A DNA stretch of 64,000 nt from NCBI RefSeq assembly GCF_001618955.1, contig NZ_LVYV01000001.1, forward strand, positions 937,501 to 1,001,500, read 5' to 3'. The notes beneath the pieces are model-generated. The model made no database searches. It was not told the origin of the DNA and saw only the letters and a program-made list of their open reading frames with translations. A program made the translations under genes and the position numbers. Origin of the DNA: Tardiphaga robiniae (GTDB lineage Bacteria > Pseudomonadota > Alphaproteobacteria > Rhizobiales > Xanthobacteraceae). The stretch's first letter is position 1, and each line of letters begins with the position of its first letter. Positions 45,863 to 53,938 of this stretch are shown piece after piece.

Positions 45863-46654
45863 GTGACGACCATCGAAGCCACCCGGGCCAATGTCGAGCG
45901 GCGGCTGATGCCGCCGGTCCTGCGGATCGCGCTGCTGCAAGTGGCACTGCTAGCTCTGTTACTTGCTGCCTGGGAAATTGCGATCAGCTTCAAATGGATC
46001 GCGGTCTATCTCTACGGACGGCCAAGCGGCATCTTCGCCAAGGCCTCTATTCTGATCGCCAACGGAGAACTCCTGCGCGATGCCGCGCTGACTGCCTGGG
46101 AAGCCATCGCCGGATTCCTGATCGGCACCATCGCCGGTAGCGCCGTTGGGCTGCTGCTCTGGCTGTTTCCCACCAGCGCGGCGGTGCTGCGCCCCTATCT
46201 CATCGCGCTCAACGGCTTGCCGAAGATCGCGCTCGCACCCTTGATTATCGTGTGGTTCGGAATCGGCATCTCGTCGAAGATCGCCATCGCCGCCATCATC
46301 ACCTTCATCGTCGCGGTGATCACCGCGCAACAGGGCGCCAAGGAAGTTGATAGCGACCTGATCAAATTGATGCGCTCGCTCGGTGCCAGCCGCTGGAAGA
46401 CCTGGCGAACGGTGGTCATTCCGGGCGCCATGCCGTGGATCGTGTCCGCCTTCCGTCTCAATGTCGGCTTCGCGCTGATCGGCGCAGTTGTCGGCGAATA
46501 CATCGCCTCGAAAGAGGGTCTCGGCTACATGATCTACTACGCCGGCGTGCTCTACGATTTGAACGCCGTCTGGGTCGGCATCGCTGCGCTCATGGCTGTG
46601 GCGCTGCTGATGTACGGCGCAATCGACCTTCTCGAACGCCGCCTGCGCTTCTGA
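45863..46654 (+). CDS. ABC transporter permease (NitT/TauT family)
   Basis: This 263-residue permease has six or so hydrophobic helices and the binding-protein-dependent transport signature around RSLGASRWKTWRTVVIPGAMPWI (in pieces; the EAA-like loop). It starts at GTG, 2 nt after the rutC stop. Together with the substrate-binding protein and ATPase of the same operon it makes a complete importer. Its placement between rutC and rutD ties import directly to the catabolic enzymes. Confidence 0.92.
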   Translation: MTTIEATRANVERRLMPPVLRIALLQVALLALLLAAWEIAISFKWIAVYLYGRPSGIFAKASILIANGELLRDAALTAWEAIAGFLIGTIAGSAVGLLLWLFPTSAAVLRPYLIALNGLPKIALAPLIIVWFGIGISSKIAIAAIITFIVAVITAQQGAKEVDSDLIKLMRSLGASRWKTWRTVVIPGAMPWIVSAFRLNVGFALIGAVVGEYIASKEGLGYMIYYAGVLYDLNAVWVGIAALMAVALLMYGAIDLLERRLRF

Positions 46655-46685
46655 CTTTTCATCGCTCCAACCCGCAAGACAAGCC

Positions 46686-47486
46686 ATGCCCTATGCAAGC
46701 GGCGGTGACGCCGACATCTATTACGAAACTCATGGACACGGAACGGCAATCCTCATGTCGGCCGGCATGGGCGGCAGTGGATCGTTCTGGACGCCGCAGA
46801 TCGCAGCACTCGCGCAGCGCCACCAAGTCATCCTTTACGATCACGTCGGCACCGGTCGTAGCGTTGATAACACTGCGCCGCCACGATCGATCGCCGGTAT
46901 GGCCGATGATATCGCGCATGTGCTCGACCACGCCAGCGTCAGCAATGCGCATGTGGTGGGGCATGCCATCGGCGGCATCGTCGGAATTGAACTTGCCCTG
47001 CGTCATCCAGCGCGCTTACGCAGCCTGGTGGTGGTGAATGGCTGGGGCCGCGCCGATCCATTCCTGCGGCGCTGTTTCGAAGTGCGCAAACAGATCCTAA
47101 ACCAGTCCGGCCCGAAAGCATATGTGCGCGCACAGCCGCTGTTCCTCTATCCGCCACGCTGGATTTCCGACAATGCCGCGCAGCTCGACGCGGAAGAAGA
47201 GCGCATCCTCGCGCACTTCCCGACAGCGGCCACGATGAATGCGCGCATCGACATGTTTCTCGCCTTCGACCCCGGCGACACTCTCGCTAACATTGCAACG
47301 CCGACACTGCTGGCCTCATCGCGGGACGACAGCCTGGTGCCGGCTTATCTCTCGCAACAACTGGCTGCCGCCATTCCGGGCGCGCGCGTTCGGGAAGTGG
47401 AATGGGGCGCCCATGCCTTCACCGCCGTGATACCCGATGTTTTCAATAACATGCTGCTCGGCTTCTGCAGCGAGGTGGATGCATGA
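46686..47486 (+). CDS. rutD: RutD-type alpha/beta hydrolase
   Basis: This 266-residue protein matches RutD: GMGGSGSFWTPQIAALAQ, LYDHVGTGRS, VVGHAIGGIVGIELAL, VVVNGWGRADPFLRRCFEVRK (in pieces), QPLFLYPPRWISD, and the C-terminal GAHAF. As in RutD, the usual Ser of the nucleophile elbow is absent (G-H-A-I-G). RutD raises the rate of aminoacrylate breakdown in the Rut pathway, although its exact reaction is debated. It lies 31 bp after the permease gene and overlaps the ATPase gene by 4 bp. Confidence 0.9.
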   Translation: MPYASGGDADIYYETHGHGTAILMSAGMGGSGSFWTPQIAALAQRHQVILYDHVGTGRSVDNTAPPRSIAGMADDIAHVLDHASVSNAHVVGHAIGGIVGIELALRHPARLRSLVVVNGWGRADPFLRRCFEVRKQILNQSGPKAYVRAQPLFLYPPRWISDNAAQLDAEEERILAHFPTAATMNARIDMFLAFDPGDTLANIATPTLLASSRDDSLVPAYLSQQLAAAIPGARVREVEWGAHAFTAVIPDVFNNMLLGFCSEVDA

Positions 47487-48295
47487 ACGTCATGACGCAA
47501 ATCGGAACGTCGTCGTCCACATCCGCTGTGCTCAAGGCCGAACAGGTCGGCGCATCCTTCGGAAGCGGCAAGCAGTTTGTCGAAGCCATCCGCGACGTCA
47601 GCTTCGAATTGCGACAAGGCGAAACCTTGGCCATTGTCGGCCCGTCCGGCTGCGGCAAGTCCACATTGTTCAATGTCATCGCCGGTTTGCTGAAACCGAC
47701 GCGCGGCCATGTGGAGGTCGCAGGCATCCGCGTCGACGATGCCGCAGGACATGTCGGCTACATGCTTCAGAAGGATCTGCTGCTACCGTGGCGTTCGGTC
47801 ATCGACAATGTGATGCTCGGTTTGGAGGTGCGCGGTGCGGCGCGGCAGACCTCGCGCGACATCGCCATGAAATTGATCCGCGCCTACGGCCTAAACGGTT
47901 TCGAGAACGCCAAGCCCGCAACCTTGTCAGGCGGCATGCGCCAGCGCGTGGCCATCATGCGCACGCTGGCATTCGATCCGCAGGTGATCCTGCTGGATGA
48001 GCCGTTTTCGGCGCTGGATTTCCAGACCCGGCTGCTGCTGCAGGCCGACGTGTCACGCATCATCGCCGAAAACGGCAAGAGCGCCATTCTGGTCACCCAT
48101 GACATTGGCGAAGCCATCGCCATGGCCGATCGCGTTCTGGTGCTGAGCGCACGCCCGGCGACCGTGCGGGCGCTCCATGTCATCAACCTGCCCAAGGCAG
48201 GCCGCGATCCCGTGGCGCTGCGCACCGACGCTGCCTTCCAGGCCTATTTCGCCAAGATCTGGGCCGACCTCGAAATGCCGGCAGCCGCCACGTAA
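47483..48295 (+). CDS. ABC transporter ATP-binding protein (NitT/TauT family)
   Basis: This 270-residue ATPase has Walker A GPSGCGKST, the Q-loop (MLQKDLLLPW), the signature LSGGMRQRVAIMR, Walker B VILLDEPFSALD, and the switch His in LVTHDIGEAIAMADR. It starts within the rutD stop (ATGA overlap), so it is coupled to it. It powers the importer formed with the permease and substrate-binding protein of this operon. It is the last gene before the island junction, 56 bp away. Confidence 0.95.
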   Translation: MNVMTQIGTSSSTSAVLKAEQVGASFGSGKQFVEAIRDVSFELRQGETLAIVGPSGCGKSTLFNVIAGLLKPTRGHVEVAGIRVDDAAGHVGYMLQKDLLLPWRSVIDNVMLGLEVRGAARQTSRDIAMKLIRAYGLNGFENAKPATLSGGMRQRVAIMRTLAFDPQVILLDEPFSALDFQTRLLLQADVSRIIAENGKSAILVTHDIGEAIAMADRVLVLSARPATVRALHVINLPKAGRDPVALRTDAAFQAYFAKIWADLEMPAAAT

Positions 48296-48351
48296 GGCAC
48301 CAGAGCTGCGGCTGACTGTTGCGACTAAAATGGATGGCGCCGGAGCGCGAT

Positions 48352-48396
48352 TGGTGCCGCAAACAGGACTCGAACCTGTGACCCCGTCATTACGAA
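48352..48396 (-). other. attachment site: 3' fragment of tRNA-Thr(CGT)
   Basis: On the minus strand, the last 45 nt of a tRNA are present, from the anticodon loop TTCGTAA through the anticodon-stem half TGACG, a variable loop, a perfect T-arm (ACAGG-TTCGAGT-CCTGT) and the acceptor half TTGCGGC with ACCA. The D-arm and 5' acceptor strand are missing; sequence diverges right at the anticodon loop. This is the pattern of an att site left by an element that integrated into a tRNA-Thr gene. The intact tRNA should lie at the other island end, beyond this window. Confidence 0.85.
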
Positions 48397-48544
48397 TTTC
48401 AAGCGACGTGTTACACAGCGTTGCCTGAAGCTTCAATTTGACAAAAACACCTTGCTATCAATGACATGCGTCTCATACTGCTTTTCAGGGCATCACACCT
48501 AATTAACTTCCTGGTGCTTCCCCGGTGCTTCCCGGAGCTTAGAA

Positions 48545-49807
48545 TTGCAGAAATTTCGCATATCAAAAAAATCGATCGACGCACTCCAGCCAACCCTGGC
48601 CGAATATACAGTGTGGGACAGCGAACTGCCGGGATTTGGAGTTCGAGTCCGGCCTTCTGGCGCTATGTCGTATATCTTGTGCTACCGCGCAGGGCGGGGA
48701 AGGAGATCTCCAACCCGAAGACTTACCTTAGGTTCAGTTGGCGCAATATTGCCTGATGAAGCCCGTCAGCTAGCGCGAAAACGGCTTGGTTCTGTTGCAC
48801 ACGGATCCGATCCGGCCGCTGAGGAGAGAGCGGCTAGGACAGCAATAACCGTATCAGAACTAGGCCAGGTGTTTTTAGCGCGCCACGTTTCAATCCGACG
48901 CAAAAGGCAGACGCTTGAGAGCTATCGACACATCATCGATGCTTACATAGTTCCAGCTTTTGGAAACATCGCGGCGAAGGATCTCACTCGATCTGAGGCC
49001 CAGTCGTTGCATGAACGCCTTGGACGGCGCCCGTCCGCAGCCAACCGCGTTATAGCCGTGCTTAGCAGCATTTATACATTCGCGTATCGACAACAGCTTA
49101 TCTCATCCGATCACAACCCCGCAAAAGGGGTCGAAAAATATAGAGAGATAAAGCGAGAGCGATATCTTTCCTCCACTGAGCTAGCGAGGCTGGGCGCGGC
49201 GCTGCGAGAGGGCGAAACAACGGGTATCATTTGGCACCCTAAAAAACCCGATGCGAAGCTCAAGCACCTTCCAGCCCTAGAGAACCGCAAGATATTGATT
49301 GATCAGTATTCGGCAGCCGCAATTCGACTGCTGCTCTTCACTGGGGCCCGCAAAAGTGAAATATTAAATTTACGTTGGCGAGAGCTTGATCTCGAACGAG
49401 GCCTATTCTTGCTTCCGGATTCAAAGACTGGGCAGAAAACTCTGTATTTGAATCCGGCAACGCTCCAAGTTCTGGCTTCGCTGCCACGCATAGGTGAATA
49501 TGTAATCGCCGGTTCAAAGATTGGCGCGGCGCGCTGTGATTTAAAGCGTCCATGGAAAGCCATTGTTACCCGCGCAGGCCTGGATAACATCCGACTACAC
49601 GATCTTCGACATACGCATGCTAGCTTTGGTGTAACGGCCGGCCTTGGGCTTCCCATTATAGGTAAGCTTCTTGGTCATTCGCAGCCTATGACAACGGCGC
49701 GCTATGCTCATTTGGGTGACGATCCCACAAAATTGGCATCACTTCAAATATCCGGTGCAATAGCGACCGCCCTGAATGCGGATGATACGGAAGGATTTGG
49801 AGCATGA
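48545..49807 (+). CDS. int: tyrosine-type integrase with DUF4102 N-terminal domain
   Basis: This 420-residue integrase begins at a TTG with GGAG 7 nt upstream. The N-terminal DUF4102-type arm-binding domain (LPGFGVRVRPSGAMSYILCYR, in pieces; LTLGSVGAILPDEARQLA) and SAM-like core-binding domain precede the catalytic domain. The catalytic residues are Arg in TGARKSEILNLRWREL, His-x-x-Arg in HDLRHTHASFG, His in LLGHSQPMTTARYAHLG and Tyr in the same segment. This class integrates islands at tRNA 3' ends, matching the tRNA-Thr fragment 150 bp upstream. It overlaps the next gene by 4 bp. Confidence 0.95.
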   Translation: MQKFRISKKSIDALQPTLAEYTVWDSELPGFGVRVRPSGAMSYILCYRAGRGRRSPTRRLTLGSVGAILPDEARQLARKRLGSVAHGSDPAAEERAARTAITVSELGQVFLARHVSIRRKRQTLESYRHIIDAYIVPAFGNIAAKDLTRSEAQSLHERLGRRPSAANRVIAVLSSIYTFAYRQQLISSDHNPAKGVEKYREIKRERYLSSTELARLGAALREGETTGIIWHPKKPDAKLKHLPALENRKILIDQYSAAAIRLLLFTGARKSEILNLRWRELDLERGLFLLPDSKTGQKTLYLNPATLQVLASLPRIGEYVIAGSKIGAARCDLKRPWKAIVTRAGLDNIRLHDLRHTHASFGVTAGLGLPIIGKLLGHSQPMTTARYAHLGDDPTKLASLQISGAIATALNADDTEGFGA

Positions 49808-50205
49808 AGTCAGAGGCCGAAATTCATGCGGTCGCATCAGACACTCTGATTAAAGCCTTTGAAGACGGCTCTCACGATGAGATTCGTCACGTCCTCAAAC
49901 AACTTAGTTATCTCGATGGCGAGGCATGGAGAATTTTGGTCGGCCTAATATGCGAAGATGCTGACTTGAAAACACGCTTCGAAAATCGACTCGTATTGGC
50001 GCGTTGGCGCAAAGGAGCTCCGCAGAACGTCGGAAGCTCTCTGTTAGGAAAGCAGTATATCGTTCATACAATCAGAACGGGATTGAAGCACGGTAAGAAC
50101 CTAAAATTCTTGGTGGCGATGATTTCAGAGGAGCTTTCAACGTCACGCGCTGTCATTATGCAAGCTTGGTCCGAGCATCGAAAGAGTCTGGATAAAGACT
50201 GGTAA
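49804..50205 (+). CDS. hypothetical protein coupled to the integrase
   Basis: This 133-residue soluble, mostly helical protein shows no motif I can name. It contains GSHDEIRHVLKQLSYLDGEAW and ISEELSTSRAVIMQAWSEHRK (the latter looks like a helix-turn-helix with S-R-A-V-I-M-Q-A-W). The start ATG overlaps the integrase stop (ATGA), so it is translated with the integrase and may help excision or regulate it. Confidence 0.7.
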   Translation: MKSEAEIHAVASDTLIKAFEDGSHDEIRHVLKQLSYLDGEAWRILVGLICEDADLKTRFENRLVLARWRKGAPQNVGSSLLGKQYIVHTIRTGLKHGKNLKFLVAMISEELSTSRAVIMQAWSEHRKSLDKDW

Positions 50206-50300
50206 GATAGACTCCTTTTCCATAGCGGACTGTTATCGACGATATTACTGAAATTCCCACAGTGAGTCGGAATGTTCCGGCACGTACCGTGGGCAATAAA

Positions 50301-50513
50301 ATGGAAGCAGTACATATTTCGCGAAAGTTATCAGTCAAAGAGGCCGCGACATTCCTCGGGATAAGCAAGGGTTATTTGGACAAGCTGCGGGTCTACGGGG
50401 GAAGTCCGCACTACTTCAAGATAGGTGCTAGGATTTTGTACGATGTTTCCGATCTCGAACAGTGGCTCATCGACCGTCGCATAACGAATACATCTCAGAA
50501 TCCCAAGGCGTGA
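50301..50513 (+). CDS. AlpA/excisionase-like helix-turn-helix protein
   Basis: This protein of 70 residues (the frame opens 13 codons earlier at a GTG) has a MerR-like/excisionase helix-turn-helix. LSVKEAATFLGISKGYLDKLRVYGG is followed by PHYFKIGARILYDVSDLEQWLIDRR, the standard pattern of helix-turn-helix plus wing in AlpA and Xis proteins. In islands these proteins control integrase expression or direct excision. It lies between the integrase unit and the putative replication gene. Confidence 0.8.
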   Translation: MEAVHISRKLSVKEAATFLGISKGYLDKLRVYGGSPHYFKIGARILYDVSDLEQWLIDRRITNTSQNPKA

Positions 50514-50572
50514 TCGCTTTCGAGATATTTCAACTGATTGATCGGGTTGCTGCAAACGATACGGCGTAAGTC

Positions 50573-51559
50573 TTGCCCATAAAAATTTTTAAAAAGAGTG
50601 CAGTCTCTAACAAGACCAAAACCCTCCCAAATACCACTTTCGACGTCCTTCCCACTCCAGCGTCTAGCAAAAATTCTGGCCTCATACCGTTCATCGATAA
50701 GCTCAGTGTAGTCGTAACGGTTCAAGACAATGACGCTGCAAGCATATTCACGAACATATGGACCCAGATTTGCGACAAAACAGTATTCAATGAAGCGGGC
50801 TACAAAGCCAAGGGAAAGTACTCGTTCGCTAAATTTGTCGGTTTGCAAGCGTGCACTGCGCGACCCCTTCTTCAGTTTTTACACGAAGGGAAGAAAGCGT
50901 TGCGTTTCCGTATCGAATTCAACCCATCTGCGATCGGCTCTATTGGATTCTCCGAACTGCACGGGGTTCTAACGTCAATCATGCCGGGTGGATGGGACTA
51001 CGTAATCGAATACGGACGTATAAGTCGCATTGATATCGCAGTGGACATACCTGAAGCACGGCCTGGTATGTTTGCTGTGCTGCCAAAGCAAGGGCTTTCC
51101 ACGAAAGAATGGACGGTTGCCGGAAAGCTGCAGACTTTAGTGTTGGGGAAAAAAGGCGGCAATCAAACACTCATCTATAATAAAAAGGCACAGCAGCTGG
51201 GGCAAGGAAAACCCTGGGAGGGAAAAGCAACAGTTCGGGTCGAACGGCGAATGCTCAATCCCGCAATTAAGAAGCTGTCTAGCCTGCCAGATTTACCCAA
51301 CCCGTTCGCTGCACTTTCGCTCACCGAACTTCTAAACGCGCCGCCGACTGAGAAAGAATGGCTGTGGTCTCTTTTTAAGGATAGCGTTTCGGTTAGAGGT
51401 TTACCTGCGGCGTTGGCTCGCCTGCCAAAAGCAAAACGAACTTTGTATCGGAAGCACTTAGAGAGCCAGCCGCACCAACTCTGGGGGCCCTCGGTTATAT
51501 GGACCAATTGGCTTGCAGCTCTTGGTGAGCATGATCTGCATAAGTTTCATCATCAATGA
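50573..51559 (+). CDS. putative replication initiation protein (Rep_trans-like)
   Basis: This 328-residue protein begins at a TTG. It contains the pattern ISRIDIAVDIPEARPGMF, then LGKKGGNQTLIYNKKAQQLGQ, then TVRVERRMLNPAIKKL. This series of R-x-D-x-x-x-D, I/L-Y-x-K and R-x-E-x-R/x blocks is typical of the Rep_trans/phage replication initiator (HUH-related or inactive) proteins encoded by plasmids and integrative elements. The catalytic Tyr is not certain. Its position after an excisionase-like gene supports an element that can replicate after excision. The assignment is by pattern only. Confidence 0.6.
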   Translation: MPIKIFKKSAVSNKTKTLPNTTFDVLPTPASSKNSGLIPFIDKLSVVVTVQDNDAASIFTNIWTQICDKTVFNEAGYKAKGKYSFAKFVGLQACTARPLLQFLHEGKKALRFRIEFNPSAIGSIGFSELHGVLTSIMPGGWDYVIEYGRISRIDIAVDIPEARPGMFAVLPKQGLSTKEWTVAGKLQTLVLGKKGGNQTLIYNKKAQQLGQGKPWEGKATVRVERRMLNPAIKKLSSLPDLPNPFAALSLTELLNAPPTEKEWLWSLFKDSVSVRGLPAALARLPKAKRTLYRKHLESQPHQLWGPSVIWTNWLAALGEHDLHKFHHQ

Positions 51560-51863
51560 TGGAAGTTTGCAATTAATTGCACGCCTACGCAATCCGGCCC
51601 CTAGGCCCTACATATGCTCTGTACCGAGGACATGTTGGAGGACACGCAGCAATAGTTAAAGTGCTTGAGTTGAACCCGGTTCTAATTCGAATATTGCTGG
51701 CAGCTCAACGGGTTCGCACGAGGCGTGAAGGAAATCTGACTTTGTCTCTCAGCTGGATAGCACTGCGGCCAGACAGTTCAGCATGCTGCAGTTCTCGATG
51801 AACAATTGACCAGAAATTATGGACACATGCGCGCGGTTTTCTCGCGCATCCACCTAAGAAAGG
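51560..51863. other. intergenic region between convergent rep-like and DUF2971 genes
   Basis: This 304-bp stretch has no gene I can support. It begins with the 17-bp sequence that recurs at 54012-54028. Confidence 0.5.
51566..51582. repeat. 17-bp direct repeat, copy 1 (contains a 12-bp palindrome)
   Basis: TTTGCAATTAATTGCAC is identical to 54012-54028. Its core GCAATTAATTGC is a perfect palindrome. The two copies bracket the DUF2971 and RarA-like genes. Confidence 0.6.
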
Positions 51864-52739
51864 TCACTCAAACTCGACGGCAAATTTATGAACGGCCTTT
51901 TTGCCACTACAAACCCGCGCGTGAGGATACTTGGCCGCCAACACTTCTCTTAATTTCTTTCGGTTTGCTTCGTCCATACGGCAACCCAAATACAGACCAG
52001 TGACTTCTTTGGCATGAAATGAGACTAACTCGACACTTTTGCCTTGCTCCCATCCTCCGACCAGACGCCATTCTTTCTCGTAGGCCCAATCGAGTGCTTT
52101 TACGTAAAGGACGTCATCCCACAATTCTGGCCGGCCGATGGAGCCCTCTCCCGACAGGACCCGGATCATTCTCTGCTCATCAGCGAGAAATGGCATCTCA
52201 CTGGAATAACGCACGGGCTTAGCTGCTCCCCAGACACTATCAATCTCATCAACAACGGCTAACTCGATAACAGCGCCTGTATGATTATCCGCATAGTGCG
52301 CCCACATGAGATTGTTGTCGGGCACTTCAGTCAGACATAGCAGCTTTAATGGAGCCAGTACTGCTCGCAATTCTTCAAAATGAGCCGGAAGACCATTTTT
52401 CATCGCGGCCAACGACTCGATAAGCCCTGGGCGAAGCTGGTCCCGCAACTCTCTCTCGCTTAGACCCGGCACATTCCTTTGCAAAAACATAACTGCATTA
52501 GCCAGCTTGTTCGCTTCCGCCGCTCTTCGACGGCCCATGTACATATCGATCAGATTATTGAGCGACTGTTCGACAACGCGATCGTGGTCAAACTCCACCC
52601 GTAAATCGAATTGAACGTCGAAGGGATCATTGAAGAGCGTCGGAAGAGACCAACGAAAGGAATTATTTTCAAGGACTATTAGAGCGGTTTCGGCCGTCAT
52701 GTATTTGTAGAAGGTTCTTCGTGGCCCAGTTTTCTGCAT
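51864..52739 (-). CDS. DUF2971 domain-containing protein
   Basis: This 291-residue protein fits DUF2971. It has an N-terminal FYKYMTAETALIVLENNSFRWS and FNDPFDVQFD, the central LLCLTEVPDNNLMWAHYADNHTGAVIEL and the C-terminal YEKEWRLV with GLYLGCRM. The W-x-H-Y and KEWR motifs are the hallmarks. The family is of unknown function and is frequent in mobile and defence islands. AAGGAAC lies 7 nt upstream of the ATG. It is divergent from the RarA-like gene, 116 bp away. Confidence 0.88.
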   Translation of the reverse strand: MQKTGPRRTFYKYMTAETALIVLENNSFRWSLPTLFNDPFDVQFDLRVEFDHDRVVEQSLNNLIDMYMGRRRAAEANKLANAVMFLQRNVPGLSERELRDQLRPGLIESLAAMKNGLPAHFEELRAVLAPLKLLCLTEVPDNNLMWAHYADNHTGAVIELAVVDEIDSVWGAAKPVRYSSEMPFLADEQRMIRVLSGEGSIGRPELWDDVLYVKALDWAYEKEWRLVGGWEQGKSVELVSFHAKEVTGLYLGCRMDEANRKKLREVLAAKYPHARVCSGKKAVHKFAVEFE

Positions 52740-52855
52740 CGTGTTCCTTCACTCTTTTTCCGTTGTTTCTGCAAAACACTTTACTTGAGCGACAACAGGA
52801 TCATCGTCCAAGGTGGGCTAGACGTTTTTGCTCCTCACAAAAAAGGAGCGACAAC

Positions 52856-53938
52856 ATGAACGGATCAATCATTGTCTCACAGTCACGCGAACAGCTCGCG
52901 GACGAATTGTACTCCTACAGAGATTCACCGCCAATTCCTCTAAGCGTTTCGCCTTGGATTGCCATGAGTTTGCTGCAGAAGGCCATACGGCGCGGCGAGG
53001 TAGAGATTGCGTTGAGTGCGGCAGCCAGCTTATTACTGTCCTCGCCCGACAGACTCTGGAGGAGGATTGGGGCGGCGGCCTTTGAGGAGATCGGGGTAGC
53101 TGATCTTGATACTGTGTCCTTGGTTACCTCGGCCCTCGCCGGTAAGCGCTTTAGATCGTCTATCGGCGGAGACTGGAAGGTCGCTAGCTTTGCCGTCGAG
53201 CGAATGGCTAAATCCCTCAAATGTCGATCCGCAGACGATCTACTGTTGACTGCCGAACTTCATCCCCGATTTGCGCGAGCTCGCACTGCGCTAGCAACAA
53301 AATCAATTGGTGAGCTAGTGAAGATCAGCACTGGATCTGCGGCGCTTCCAGTCAGAGCTCTGGCGGCGTGGTTCGCCTGCGGTACGCATCCTAGGCAGAC
53401 TAAGCTACTGAGCCTCCGTCGCGGCGAACCAACCGTTGCCTTTGATCAAATGTGCGAAGCAGGCCTTCCACATACTGTAGTCGAGATTGCTCGGGAGGGT
53501 TACCGAACACTCGGGCTGCCTCTTTGTCCATTTTTGGCTTTGCTATCGCCACACGCCTTGTTGGAAGACAGTAGCTCTTGCGACGACGTATTTCCGGAAT
53601 CATCGACAATAGGTCCTGTTCCGAGCTGGTGTCTCGACATGTATACGCGCGAAGGGAGAGCGGCCCTGTCGAGATTTCTTGGTCTGAACTGCGAGACTGC
53701 ACGCTGGGTTCGTGACCATCTCCGACCGCCACACAGAGTTAACTTCGTCGGGACCGTCCTATTTCGGGTTGAAGGAGGACTAGTGCGTCACCGGGCACAA
53801 TGGTCATTGGCGGAAGAGCTACGGCGTCGCGTGGATATAGAGTGTCATGCTCCTCCTTGTAACGATGGGACAGAGTTACTTGGATGGATGCGTAACGACA
53901 TTCGCGCCCTGAATGAGGAGCGATCCAATGTCGGATAG
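52856..53938 (+). CDS. protein resembling the C-terminal region of RarA/MgsA
   Basis: This protein of 360 residues starts at an ATG with AAGGAG 8 nt upstream. Residues about 35-115 read ISVSPW-type followed by AMSLLQKAIRRGEVEIAL, then RLWRRIGAAAFEEIGVADLDTVSLV. This resembles the cluster in the C-terminal helical part of RarA/MgsA (S-x-x-Q-K-x-I-R-R, R-R-L-x-x-x-x-x-E-D-I-G-x-A-D), which mediates tetramer formation. The AAA ATPase domain of RarA is absent; the remaining 240 residues are unrecognised. It overlaps the downstream recombinase gene by 11 bp. The link to RarA is by eye and should be tested by profile search. Confidence 0.55.
   Translation: MNGSIIVSQSREQLADELYSYRDSPPIPLSVSPWIAMSLLQKAIRRGEVEIALSAAASLLLSSPDRLWRRIGAAAFEEIGVADLDTVSLVTSALAGKRFRSSIGGDWKVASFAVERMAKSLKCRSADDLLLTAELHPRFARARTALATKSIGELVKISTGSAALPVRALAAWFACGTHPRQTKLLSLRRGEPTVAFDQMCEAGLPHTVVEIAREGYRTLGLPLCPFLALLSPHALLEDSSSCDDVFPESSTIGPVPSWCLDMYTREGRAALSRFLGLNCETARWVRDHLRPPHRVNFVGTVLFRVEGGLVRHRAQWSLAEELRRRVDIECHAPPCNDGTELLGWMRNDIRALNEERSNVG

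Noticed and set aside
48352-48430. A complete tRNA-Thr gene on the minus strand
   Set aside because: Only the sequence from the anticodon loop to CCA is present. No D-arm or 5' acceptor strand can be found in the following bases, so it is an attachment-site fragment.
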